Source: an uncultured Clostridia bacterium (GTDB lineage Bacteria > Bacillota > Clostridia > Oscillospirales > Acutalibacteraceae). Taken from it: a stretch of DNA of 64,000 bases. Where the stretch lies: positions 17,714-81,713 of the forward strand of contig CALAEV010000041.1 of NCBI GenBank assembly GCA_937892525.1, written 5' to 3'. The notes beneath the pieces are model-generated. The model did not search any database. It worked only from the letters and a program-made list of their open reading frames with translations, and was not told the DNA's origin. Made by a program: the position numbers and the translations under genes. This document shows, one piece after another, positions 54,241-63,266 of this stretch (its first letter is position 1; each line of letters starts with the position of its first letter).

Positions 54241-55194
54241 TTAATAGTTATCTAAAAGTTCTTTATAAAACTCTGTATAGTCGTTACGTTTTTTGTCTGT
54301 GAAGTTCATAGCTTCTCTTGGGTGTCGGTTAAGCTGACCTGTGAACATATACTGCAAGTCAAAGCCCCACACTACTCCTGATTCTTTAAGAGGAAGCATA
54401 TAGTTTTCAATAAATCCTAAAAGACTATAAATACTATACTTCGGATTTTTAAGGAATCCAAGCATCAATTCCATAGCGCAGTTACCTGCACCACGTCCCA
54501 TAGCAAGAGCTGTTGCATCAACATAAGAAACACCGTATGAAAGTGTTTCAATTGTGTTTGCAAAGGCAAGATTTTGATTGTTATGGCCATGGAAACCAAT
54601 CTTTTTTTTGTATTTTTCGCCATATTCAAGATATTTCTTTGCAAGTTCAGCTGCATTTTCAGGGAAGAGTGAGCCGTAACTATCTACAAGATAGATAACG
54701 TCAACTTTTGATTCGCCAAGCATTTCCAGAGCATCGTCAATCTGATTAAAACTTGCCTGTGAAATAGCCATAATGTTGCAAGTTGTTTCATAGCCTAACT
54801 CATTGAAATAATTAATCATTTCAACAGCCGCAGGAATCTGATGAATATAGCACGCAACACGAATCATATCGATTACGCTGTCTTTTTTAGGAATGAAATC
54901 TGTTTTGTAATCGCAACGGCCTACATCAGCCATAACTGCGATTTTCATATCTGACACATTGTCGCCAACGATTGCTCGCAAATCCTCTTCGTTACAGAAC
55001 TTCCACTTGCCATGGTCTGCTTCATTAAAAAGATTTTTGCTTGCTTTATAGCCGAATTCCATATAGTCAACGCCACACTTTATATTTGTTTTATAAAGTT
55101 CGCGTACAAATTCATCTGTAAATTCAAAATTGTTACAAAGTCCGCCATCACGAATTGTTGCGTCAAGAAGTTTAATGTCATGACGCACACTCAT
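54241..55194 (-). CDS. HMGL-like aldolase-domain protein
   Basis: 317 residues, DRE-TIM barrel (HMG-CoA lyase/4-hydroxy-2-oxovalerate aldolase superfamily). The metal and base-binding motif is LLDATIRDGG, with GFHGHNNQNLAFAN and the C-terminal half ending at residues of unknown role. Relatives are called aldolase catalytic domain proteins; substrate unknown. ATG 55194 follows AAGG. It is a lone gene. Confidence 0.8.
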   Translation of the reverse strand: MSVRHDIKLLDATIRDGGLCNNFEFTDEFVRELYKTNIKCGVDYMEFGYKASKNLFNEADHGKWKFCNEEDLRAIVGDNVSDMKIAVMADVGRCDYKTDFIPKKDSVIDMIRVACYIHQIPAAVEMINYFNELGYETTCNIMAISQASFNQIDDALEMLGESKVDVIYLVDSYGSLFPENAAELAKKYLEYGEKYKKKIGFHGHNNQNLAFANTIETLSYGVSYVDATALAMGRGAGNCAMELMLGFLKNPKYSIYSLLGFIENYMLPLKESGVVWGFDLQYMFTGQLNRHPREAMNFTDKKRNDYTEFYKELLDNY

Positions 55195-55317
55195 TAAGTT
55201 ACCTTTTCTCATAGTATTCGCCTCTTGTATAATTTTCACTTTAGCAGTTAAAAGTGCGAAAGTGTATTGCAAAGTATTATAGCACCTAAAAAATGGTTTG
55301 TCAATGGAATTTTTTCA

Positions 55318-55346
55318 TTGACTACATTTATTTATTTTGATATACT
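55318..55346 (+). promoter_or_regulatory. Promoter of the E2-like gene
   Basis: TTGACT, 17 bases, TATACT, 30 bases before the start. Confidence 0.65.
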
Positions 55347-55376
55347 AATTTTGATTTTTCATGTGAGGTGATATAT

Positions 55377-56318
55377 ATGGGACTTAAAAATTTTCTCGAT
55401 GTAACACTCCATCGTCCTGTAGATGGCGACAAGGTAGAATATTTTGGCGAAGTAAAAAAGAAATGTAACGGTTATGTGCTTTCAAACGCTACTACTCAAC
55501 CTGCTGCAGCTTATGCTTATGAGGCCGATGTTACAAAACTTTGGGACGCATATAAAGAACTAAAAGCAGAATGTGGCTACCCACTTTCATTCAATACAGT
55601 TATGATGAAAGCTATGGTTGAAGGTCTTAAAGTCGCTCCTCGCCTTAATGCACATATTGATTTTAAGCCATTTTCAGTATCAGGCAGAATGATTATCAAA
55701 AAGCACATTAATATTGCTATGCCTGTAGCACTTGATAGTGGCGAGACTTACCCTGTTAACATTCTTTGTGCAGAAGAAAAATCTCTTAAAGAATTGCAAG
55801 AACAAACTACTGATGTTGTAACCCGAATGAAGACTACTAACATTAAAAGAACATATACAGATATGGTGCTTAATCGTGGTATTGCTTTTGCACTTTCAGG
55901 TAAAATTGTTCAGGCAGTCGCTATGGGTGTAAAAGGTGCATTTGGTAAGAGCAAAATGGGTTCAATAAAAGATTTGTTTAACCGACCACAAAAAGAAGAA
56001 AATGCACTTACTCCACAACACGTGAACGAGGGTACTGTTTGCTTTTCAAACTGGGGAACACTTGCTAAAGGTCTTAACGGTATGGGCACACAAGCACCAC
56101 TTCTTTACCCACAGGTATTTATGATGGGTACAGGTGCTGTGCAGGATAAAGAATTTGTATTCCGTAACAGCAAGGGTGAAATTGATTTAGGCGTTAAAAA
56201 AGTTATGCCGATTACACTTACTTTTGACCACAGAATCGGCGCACTTAATGATGTTGTACCATTTATTAAGGTGCTTGATGAGATTTTTGAAAACCCAAGT
56301 GTAATTAAAGAATGGTAA
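55377..56318 (+). CDS. 2-oxoacid dehydrogenase E2-like acyltransferase, lipoyl domain absent
   Basis: 313 residues, the chloramphenicol acetyltransferase-like catalytic fold of E2 proteins. N-terminal lipoyl and peripheral-subunit-binding domains are missing. Conserved features: PLSFNTVMMKAMVEGLK, LNAHIDF, INIAMPVAL, TFDHRIGA. The catalytic His285 is present, but the usual HxxxDG is HRIGAL, so the Asp and Gly are replaced. Single gene with own promoter and terminator. Could be an acyltransferase with other substrate, or a non-catalytic relative. Confidence 0.8.
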   Translation: MGLKNFLDVTLHRPVDGDKVEYFGEVKKKCNGYVLSNATTQPAAAYAYEADVTKLWDAYKELKAECGYPLSFNTVMMKAMVEGLKVAPRLNAHIDFKPFSVSGRMIIKKHINIAMPVALDSGETYPVNILCAEEKSLKELQEQTTDVVTRMKTTNIKRTYTDMVLNRGIAFALSGKIVQAVAMGVKGAFGKSKMGSIKDLFNRPQKEENALTPQHVNEGTVCFSNWGTLAKGLNGMGTQAPLLYPQVFMMGTGAVQDKEFVFRNSKGEIDLGVKKVMPITLTFDHRIGALNDVVPFIKVLDEIFENPSVIKEW

Positions 56319-56336
56319 AAGTGAAAAACTATAGAA

Positions 56337-56371
56337 AAAAGGATTTGCAAAAACTGCAAATCCTTTTATTT
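56337..56371. terminator. Bidirectional terminator between the E2-like gene and tRNA-Arg
   Basis: GGATTTGCA, loop AAAAC, TGCAAATCC with A tract before and T tract after; serves both strands. Confidence 0.88.
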
Positions 56372-56372
56372 T

Positions 56373-56449
56373 TGGCACGCCTGACTGGAATCGAACCAGC
56401 GACCTTCAGAGTCGGAGTCTGACGCTCTATCCAACTGAGCTACAAGCGC
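56373..56449 (-). tRNA. tRNA-Arg (anticodon CCG)
   Basis: 77 bases with CCA encoded. Acceptor GCGCTTG with CAGGCGT; anticodon stem TCAGA/TCTGA, loop CTCCGAC giving CCG; T arm GGTTCGATTCC. Confidence 0.96.
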
Positions 56450-56463
56450 AGATACTTAATGTT

Positions 56464-56543
56464 GAATTCGTAATTCGGAATGCGTAATTGTTTACAATCT
56501 CTTTATTTTGTAATTACGAATTACGCATTAAGCATTACGCATT
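56464..56543. repeat. Small palindromic intergenic repeat
   Basis: About 80 bases made of inverted near-copies of AATTCGTAATT and AATGCGTAATT on the left and AATTACGAATTACGCATTA, then GCATTACGCATT on the right. Shares exact words with the element at 54175-54240. Confidence 0.65.
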
Positions 56544-56558
56544 TAGTATTATTCAAAT

Positions 56559-57653
56559 TTAAACATTAAATCTGAATAATACAATATCTCCGTCTTTCAT
56601 GACATATTCTTTGCCTTCAGAACGAACAAGTCCTTTTTCCTTGGCTGCTTGCATTGTGCCGTTTGCCATAAGGTCGTCAAAGTGGATTACTTCTGCACGG
56701 ATAAATCCACGCTCAAAGTCGGTATGGATTTTACCTGCTGCCTGTGGTGCTTTTGTGCCTTTTTTAATTGTCCAAGCACGAACTTCAGGTTGACCTGCTG
56801 TTAAGTATGAGATAAGTCCTAAAAGATTGTATGAACGCTGAATAAGTAAATCAAGACCACCTTGCTCAATGCCCAAATCTGCAAGGAACATTTCTTTTTC
56901 TTCTTTGTCGAGCTCTGCAATCTGTGCTTCAAGTTCTGCGCAGATTGGAAGAGTTTCTGCACCCTCTTCCTCGGCAAGTTTACAGACTGCGTTGTATCGT
57001 GCATTGTCTTTAATATTGTTAGCGAAGTCTTCTTCACTCATATTACAAGCGTAAATTACTGGTTTTGATGAAAGAAGTGCAACGGTAGAGAGAATCTCAC
57101 GCTCTTCGTCGTCCATTTCAACTGCACGAGCGTTGACACCATTTTCTAACTCGCCACGGAGACGCTTTAAGAAATCAAGCTCTTTTTGAAGTGATTTATC
57201 ACCTTTAAGGTCTTTTTCTACTTTTGAAATTCTTCTATCGAGAATTTCAACGTCAGAAAGAATAAGTTCAAGGTTGATTGTTTCAATATCGCGCTGTGGG
57301 TCAATACTGCCTTCAACGTGAATAATATCATCATTATCAAAGCAACGAACAACGTGAATAATTGCGTCAACCTCGCGAATGTGTGACAAGAATTTGTTAC
57401 CAAGACCTTCGCCCTTTGATGCGCCTTTTACAAGACCTGCAATATCAACAAATTCGATTGTAGCAGGAGTGATTTTTGCAGGATTATACATTTCTGCAAG
57501 TTTGTCAATTCTGTAATCAGGCACTGCAACAACACCAACGTTTGGCTCGATTGTGCAGAAAGCATAGTTTGCAGACTGTGCGCCTGCATTTGTAATTGCA
57601 TTAAAAAGTGTACTTTTGCCTACATTAGGTAAACCTACGATACCAAGTTTCAT
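56559..57653 (-). CDS. ychF: Redox-responsive GTPase/ATPase YchF
   Basis: 364 residues, OBG-family. G1 NVGKSTLFNAI, G3 DIAGLV, and NMSEED in place of the NKxD motif as in YchF. C-terminal TGS domain after a helical insert. Binds ribosomes and prefers ATP in characterised members. Own promoter. Confidence 0.96.
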   Translation of the reverse strand: MKLGIVGLPNVGKSTLFNAITNAGAQSANYAFCTIEPNVGVVAVPDYRIDKLAEMYNPAKITPATIEFVDIAGLVKGASKGEGLGNKFLSHIREVDAIIHVVRCFDNDDIIHVEGSIDPQRDIETINLELILSDVEILDRRISKVEKDLKGDKSLQKELDFLKRLRGELENGVNARAVEMDDEEREILSTVALLSSKPVIYACNMSEEDFANNIKDNARYNAVCKLAEEEGAETLPICAELEAQIAELDKEEKEMFLADLGIEQGGLDLLIQRSYNLLGLISYLTAGQPEVRAWTIKKGTKAPQAAGKIHTDFERGFIRAEVIHFDDLMANGTMQAAKEKGLVRSEGKEYVMKDGDIVLFRFNV

Positions 57654-57694
57654 TTTGTTTCATCCTTATATTAAGATTTTATTTCCAACAAGAG

Positions 57695-57723
57695 ATTATA
57701 CACTATTGCAGAAAATTTTTCAA
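57695..57723 (-). promoter_or_regulatory. Promoter of ychF
   Basis: TTGAAA, 17 bases, TATAAT on the minus strand with TG before the -10. Confidence 0.7.
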
Positions 57724-57734
57724 TATGGTAAAAT
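57706..57734 (+). promoter_or_regulatory. Promoter of tcdA, overlapping the ychF promoter
   Basis: TTGCAG, 17 bases, TAAAAT on the plus strand. It shares bases with the ychF promoter, so the two may compete. Confidence 0.5.
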
Positions 57735-57750
57735 AATTAAAGGTGATTTT

Positions 57751-58428
57751 ATGGAACAGTTTTCAAGAACTGAAAGATTAATTGGCAAAGATAATCTTGA
57801 AAAAATCAAAAATAAAAACATTATAATTTTTGGGCTTGGTGGTGTTGGCTCTTATGTGGCTGAAGCTTTGGCTCGTTGTGGCGTTGGCAAAATGACAGTT
57901 GTTGACAAGGACACAGTTGACATTACAAATATTAATCGTCAGTTGTATGCATTGCACTCCACCATTGGTAGAAATAAGGCAGATGTTGCGCGCGAGCGTA
58001 TTCTTGACATAAATCCTGAGTGCGAAGTTACACCAATCGTTAAAATGTATTTACCTGAAAACGCAGAGGAATTTAACCTTTCACAATACGATTATATTAT
58101 TGATGCCATTGACAATGTAACTGCAAAAATTGACCTTGCGATGAAATCTCAAGAATTGGGAATACCAATGATTGCATCAATGGGTACAGGCAACAAACTT
58201 GACCCTACTGCATTCAAGATTACTGATATTTATAAAACGGACACTTGTCCTTTGTGCCGTGTTATGCGACGAGAATTAAAATCACGTGGTGTTAAAAAAT
58301 TAAAGGTGCTTTATTCAACGGAAATCCCTAAAAATGATGGCGAAAGAACACCTGCAAGTATTTCATTCGTGCCAAGTGTTGCAGGGCTTATAATTGCAAG
58401 TAGTGTTATTGAAGATTTAATTAAATAG
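57751..58428 (+). CDS. tcdA: tRNA threonylcarbamoyladenosine dehydratase (TcdA, ThiF/E1-like)
   Basis: 225 residues. Converts t6A at position 37 of ANN-decoding tRNAs to cyclic t6A. ATP site GLGGVGSYVAEALARCGVGKMTVVDKD, then DAIDNVTAKIDLA. Zn-like Cys pair in TCPLCRVM. Start ATG 57751 follows AAAGG. A gene for the CsdA-CsdE sulfurase partner is not here. Confidence 0.92.
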   Translation: MEQFSRTERLIGKDNLEKIKNKNIIIFGLGGVGSYVAEALARCGVGKMTVVDKDTVDITNINRQLYALHSTIGRNKADVARERILDINPECEVTPIVKMYLPENAEEFNLSQYDYIIDAIDNVTAKIDLAMKSQELGIPMIASMGTGNKLDPTAFKITDIYKTDTCPLCRVMRRELKSRGVKKLKVLYSTEIPKNDGERTPASISFVPSVAGLIIASSVIEDLIK

Positions 58429-58473
58429 TGTATTTTTTGACAAACTACAATTCAGCAAATAATACATAGATAA

Positions 58474-58505
58474 AAAGACGAGAATCATTGTTCTCGTCTT
58501 TATTT
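58474..58505. terminator. Terminator between tcdA and the BspA-like gene
   Basis: AAAGACGAGAA, loop TCATTG, TTCTCGTCTTT with T tract on both sides. Confidence 0.88.
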
Positions 58506-61500
58506 TTAGTTATGTTTTCTTTTCTCTTTTGTATCAATCACAACAAACGCAAGCATACACGTCATTGAAAGCACTACACAAACAATATAAATATTATAAT
58601 TTCCATTGCTGTCAGTATTTGGAATTACAGGATTATTAGATGTATCCTTATTTTCTTCTGTATTGTCCTTGTTATCAGTAACATTTTGATTTGTGTCGTT
58701 TGGTGTATTATTTGAGTTGTCCTTGTCATCTGTACTGTCTGTGTTTTCTTTATCGACAGGTGTGTTTTCAGGTGGTTGATTTTCGTTTTCGCCACCCTGC
58801 TGTGGTGAGTAAATTTCATATTGAAGCTTTACCGTATCACAGTAGTTGCCAATACCCTCAACTGTGACAAAAGCAATACCTACACCGTTGTTATTTGAAT
58901 AAGTTACAATGTAATCTTCGCCCTCAATAAGCGCAATACCATTTTTCGCTATACTGATTTCAGGCTCAACTGCCACACCATTGTATTCCATATTGCCACT
59001 AACAGAAATATCGTTTTCGGTAATTTCGCAAGGAAGAATTGTGAAATTGTAACTTCTTTCACCCTCATAAAGACCCATACCGATTATTGTGACCGTTGCT
59101 GTACCTGCGTTTATATTATTTTCGAGTGAAACTGTGTAGTCAACACCCTCGGTAAGTAACTGTGTACCGAAATAAACTTCCATTTTAGGTTTAAGTTCAG
59201 TTCCATCATAAGTTTCGGTCATTTCGGTTTCAGAGAACACCGTGAATGAGTAAACACTATTTTTATTGATGTTAAATGTTTGTTTTGCAACGCCACTGTA
59301 GTTACCAATACCACTGATTACTACAGTTGCAACACCTTTTTCAATGTTGTTTTCGTATTTCACCGTATAGTCAACATCTTTTACAAGAGTAAAACCATCA
59401 AGAACAACGCTTACATCAGGCGTAATCTCATTACCTGTATAAGTCTGGTCAGAAATCTCGGAAACAGTTGCATTTTCAAGACCTTTACCGAAAATCCTGA
59501 ACTGCACACGCTGTGTGCCACAAAAGTTGCCCATACCATAGATTACCATTGTTCCGTAACCTGCATTTACATTTTCAAAGTAACGGATTTCATAATCAAC
59601 ATCTTCTACGAGTGTAAATCCATTCCAAGTGATTACAGGCTTTGGTGTAAGTTCTTTGCCTGTATAAATCATATCGTTATTCTTTGAAACGGTAGCTTCG
59701 GTAATATCACGACGGATAATATTGTAGTAGCAATCAACTGTACCTGTGTAATTGCCCATGCCCTTAATTGTGAAGAACATTGAGCCTGCGTTTGTACTGT
59801 TGTTGTATGTGATTGTGTAGTCAACACCCTCAGTAAGTACTGTATCGCCATTCTTTACAACAACTTTAGGTCTAACCTCTTCTCCTGAATATTCGTTGTC
59901 AACTACATATTCGACGGTGAGGGTTGAGGCATCTCTTTTTGTAATTGTGAAAGATGTACCCATTTCAGGAATCCCCTCAAAATTACCGATGAAAACAACT
60001 TTTACCAAGCCTTTTCCTACTTCAATATTGTCGCTATATTCCAACACATAATCTTGTCCTTGCACAAGATTCATGGTACCTATGCCAACTATAACACTTG
60101 GGCATATTTCTTTTCCTGTATAAGCAAACACACCACCATCAACAACATTTATATTAATAGTATTACAAGGAATATCATATATTTGTGCGTAATTATATGC
60201 TTCACTATCTTCTCCGCAATAGAAGGTAAGTTTATCGCAATTGTAGAATATGGTGTTAGTATCTGCAAAATGACCTTTAGTTGTACCAAATACCGCTGTT
60301 GTCAATTCGGTACAGTTTGCAAAAGCAGAAGCAGAAAGATTATAGCCATTCAAAAAAGAAATGTGTTTAAGGTTTTTACAATCTGAAAATGCACCTTTCT
60401 TAATATACACTGTCTTCTTCAAATCGATTTCTTCAATTTGGCTACCGTGGAACATATTGATTGCTATTACATTAAAGTAACCATCTCTGCAAACAAATTT
60501 TTCAATAGAAGAATACTCAAAAGCATATTGTGACTGAAATTGAGAATATATATCGTCACCTTGAACAGTAAAATCTGCAACCGGTTTACCGGTCAATTCA
60601 AGCTCTTTAAGATACTGTGTTTTTGAAAATGCGTATTCATAAATCCTTATTTCTTTGTCGGCAGGAACGACGCTTGCAGTTGAATAGCTTGCATCTGTTT
60701 TGTATGCAGGATATTTTAACAAGCCAATAAAATTGGAACCACCGTAATCAGAATAATTGTAATACAATACTCCCTCATGTGAGAAATACAATTTATTTTC
60801 AAGTGCTACATCTATTCTTTCTAATCCGTCAAGAGTCTGTAAGCCGATTGATTCAGGACGAGATTGGAATTTAGGTCCAAGATAAAGATATTTTACATTT
60901 GTGCAACCCATAAATACATTTTCAGTTGTCAGGTCATGGTCCTTAAACCAATCCAAATTATCAGGAAGAACTATTTTATCAAAACCTGTGCAATTAGCGA
61001 AAGCGTAACTGCCAATTTCATGTATTGTAAATTCGGTAAATTTATCAAATGAAGTGAGTGATGAGCAACCATAAAAAGCGTATCTTTCAATTTCAAGCCA
61101 TTTGCTTTTATCAAGCAACGCTAACACTTCATCAGTTGTAATTGATTTACAGTTGAAAAATGCACCTGCAGATATTTCGTTACTGCTTGTTCCTGTTCTT
61201 ACAACCCTTGAATCAATTGTTGTAAGTTTTTCACAGTTTTTGAACATATAGTCGGCAATTACCCAGTTTGAAAGGAATGTAACTTTTTCAAGATTTATGC
61301 AATCATTAAACATATATTCTGCAGTATTTTTTCTTACAATTGCTTCTTTTAAGTTTGTGCAACCATCAAACAAATGTGAAGAACCATTACCAACTGTGGC
61401 TTTTTCAAGTTTTTTACAATTTGCAAAAACATCGTCAACCAATTTAACTGTGTCAGGAATATCAATTTCTGTAAACGCTGTATTTTCAAAAGCATATCCT

Positions 61501-62327
61501 CTTATTTCGCTTAACGCTTCGAAATTCACCTTATCAAGACTTGTGCAATCTGCAAACATCCCCTCATATACTACACCGTAGTTTTCAGAAAATGTTACTT
61601 CTTTAAGTTTTTCACAACCATAAAACACTTCGGTAGGATATGTAATTTCTACTTTACCACCTGAATATTTTGTTTCTTCAAGATATGGTTTACCGTCAAT
61701 TACAACGCTTTCAAGCTCAAGTGAATAGTCAAAAGCACATGGTCCTACAAGAACACCTTCGGGAATATACAAGGTTTTTATGCTTGTGCTTGAAAATGCT
61801 GAAAAGCCAATTGTGCAATCGCTGACATTTCCGAATGTGATTGTTTCAACATTGATGCAGTCACCAAAAGCCCACGGGTCAATAGTTTTTACATTATCAG
61901 GAATATAAATTTCTTTTAACGCATAGTTACTACAAAAAGCAGACCAACCAATTTCAACAAGACTTTCCGGCAAATCTATACTTTCAATATTCTCGCAATC
62001 GACAAAAGCTGAACCACTGATTACTGTAACAACATCAGGGAAAACAACACTTTTAATGTTCAGGTTTTCACGGAACACTCTTGGTCCTATCTCTGTAACG
62101 GTATAACCCTTTATTGTTTCGGGAATAACCAAATCAATTGCTGTTCTTTCTGATTCAAAGCCTGTAATTCTTGCATTAGTTTCGTCAAGAACAACATACT
62201 CATAAATATCACCTGTTGGGTCTTGATACCTGTTTGTTTTAGTTGCCGCACTGCTTTGTACTGCAAATACGGTAAACAATGAAATAATTATTGTGAGTAA
62301 GCTCAAATATTTTGCAATTTTTTTCAT
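58506..62327 (-). CDS. BspA-type leucine-rich-repeat surface protein with six repeats and C-terminal anchor
   Basis: 1273 residues. Signal peptide 1-28 (MKKIAKYLSL.., cut after SSAA). Residues about 40-700 are BspA-like LRR_5 repeats (AFANCTELTTAVF style). Six tandem Ig-like repeats of about 75 residues (about 727-1174) share YTGxxxxP, GVDYxxxYxNN and GxGNYxG. A Pro/Asn/Asp/Thr linker, then IPNTD at 1235-1239, a hydrophobic helix and KEKRKHN: a sortase-like sorting signal. Role probably adhesion or polysaccharide contact. Starts one base after the anti-sigma gene ends. Confidence 0.83.
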   Translation of the reverse strand: MKKIAKYLSLLTIIISLFTVFAVQSSAATKTNRYQDPTGDIYEYVVLDETNARITGFESERTAIDLVIPETIKGYTVTEIGPRVFRENLNIKSVVFPDVVTVISGSAFVDCENIESIDLPESLVEIGWSAFCSNYALKEIYIPDNVKTIDPWAFGDCINVETITFGNVSDCTIGFSAFSSTSIKTLYIPEGVLVGPCAFDYSLELESVVIDGKPYLEETKYSGGKVEITYPTEVFYGCEKLKEVTFSENYGVVYEGMFADCTSLDKVNFEALSEIRGYAFENTAFTEIDIPDTVKLVDDVFANCKKLEKATVGNGSSHLFDGCTNLKEAIVRKNTAEYMFNDCINLEKVTFLSNWVIADYMFKNCEKLTTIDSRVVRTGTSSNEISAGAFFNCKSITTDEVLALLDKSKWLEIERYAFYGCSSLTSFDKFTEFTIHEIGSYAFANCTGFDKIVLPDNLDWFKDHDLTTENVFMGCTNVKYLYLGPKFQSRPESIGLQTLDGLERIDVALENKLYFSHEGVLYYNYSDYGGSNFIGLLKYPAYKTDASYSTASVVPADKEIRIYEYAFSKTQYLKELELTGKPVADFTVQGDDIYSQFQSQYAFEYSSIEKFVCRDGYFNVIAINMFHGSQIEEIDLKKTVYIKKGAFSDCKNLKHISFLNGYNLSASAFANCTELTTAVFGTTKGHFADTNTIFYNCDKLTFYCGEDSEAYNYAQIYDIPCNTININVVDGGVFAYTGKEICPSVIVGIGTMNLVQGQDYVLEYSDNIEVGKGLVKVVFIGNFEGIPEMGTSFTITKRDASTLTVEYVVDNEYSGEEVRPKVVVKNGDTVLTEGVDYTITYNNSTNAGSMFFTIKGMGNYTGTVDCYYNIIRRDITEATVSKNNDMIYTGKELTPKPVITWNGFTLVEDVDYEIRYFENVNAGYGTMVIYGMGNFCGTQRVQFRIFGKGLENATVSEISDQTYTGNEITPDVSVVLDGFTLVKDVDYTVKYENNIEKGVATVVISGIGNYSGVAKQTFNINKNSVYSFTVFSETEMTETYDGTELKPKMEVYFGTQLLTEGVDYTVSLENNINAGTATVTIIGMGLYEGERSYNFTILPCEITENDISVSGNMEYNGVAVEPEISIAKNGIALIEGEDYIVTYSNNNGVGIAFVTVEGIGNYCDTVKLQYEIYSPQQGGENENQPPENTPVDKENTDSTDDKDNSNNTPNDTNQNVTDNKDNTEENKDTSNNPVIPNTDSNGNYNIYIVCVVLSMTCMLAFVVIDTKEKRKHN

Positions 62328-62328
62328 A

Positions 62329-63252
62329 TCAGTTAGCCTCCTTTACTCTGATTAAATAGCTGAATGAACAGCCCTCGTACTCTACTGTTACTATTCGGTT
62401 CGCAGGACTTTCTGTGGAAAATCCGTAGATACTACATTCATTTATTGATACGGTTTTTGTGTCCCCATTATCATATTTTGCGGTAATTGTAAGTCCACTG
62501 AAATCTACGTTTTCACCAACAATATAATCTTTTTTAAAACCGTCAGTAAACTCACCTGTAAGTTTTACTACAACAGGTGCTGAAGTTACATCTTCATCTT
62601 CTCTTGTGAAAAGCTCTGCCGTGGTAGATTCCGTAGTAGTTTCAGTTGGTGGTGTTATAGGACTTAACACCTGCGACAAGTTCGGATTTTGTGGTGTAAT
62701 CTGTGGTTTGGAGTTAGTTGCACCCTCTTGGCTTTGAGGTTTTACTGTTGTACTTTCTTCAAAAATTTTAGTAGTTGTTTTAGTTGTATTTTCTTCTGTG
62801 GTAGTTTCTGTTGTAGTTGTGGTGGAGTTTTTAATACTGGTTTCTCCTGTGAAAAACTCCTGTACGGCTGATGCTACTTGTTCAATCACATTATAGCCTG
62901 TCACCTTTTCAGTAACCGTATTTGCAGAAATTACCAGAGCCATTACTGCACAGGCTGTAAGTGTGAATTTAAGTGCAAAACTTAAATTTTTCCACTTTTT
63001 GTTGTTTGTAATGCTGTTTGTGAATTCTTCAACTGTCTGCAATTTCCAGAATACTCTTGCTACACCTTTTTCATTATAAAGTTCATTAAGAGCGTCTGTA
63101 TATGCATCAATAATGTCAAAGTCGATTTCGTCATCTGACTTTGCAAGTTCAATGTCTATAAGTTCATTAAGAGCCATAATAAGCTCTTCACGGAATGAGT
63201 CATCGTTAAAAATATTATTTGCGATTTGCTTATTAAACTTTATCTGTGTCAT
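62329..63252 (-). CDS. Probable membrane anti-sigma factor with Ig-like ectodomain
   Basis: 307 residues. Cytoplasmic part 1-92 (acidic, helical), one membrane segment 93-113, a Thr/Pro-rich linker (143-213, with TTTTTETTTEE) and a C-terminal Big_3-like Ig domain (230-303: DGFKKDYIVGE, LTITAKYDNGD, VTVEYEG). Follows the sigma gene by 14 bases, so anti-sigma function is inferred from gene order and topology; no ZAS zinc motif is visible. Partner would be the sigma factor upstream; a sensor of wall polysaccharide or the BspA-like protein is possible. Confidence 0.7.
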   Translation of the reverse strand: MTQIKFNKQIANNIFNDDSFREELIMALNELIDIELAKSDDEIDFDIIDAYTDALNELYNEKGVARVFWKLQTVEEFTNSITNNKKWKNLSFALKFTLTACAVMALVISANTVTEKVTGYNVIEQVASAVQEFFTGETSIKNSTTTTTETTTEENTTKTTTKIFEESTTVKPQSQEGATNSKPQITPQNPNLSQVLSPITPPTETTTESTTAELFTREDEDVTSAPVVVKLTGEFTDGFKKDYIVGENVDFSGLTITAKYDNGDTKTVSINECSIYGFSTESPANRIVTVEYEGCSFSYLIRVKEAN

Positions 63253-63266
63253 ATTCTTTCTCCTTT

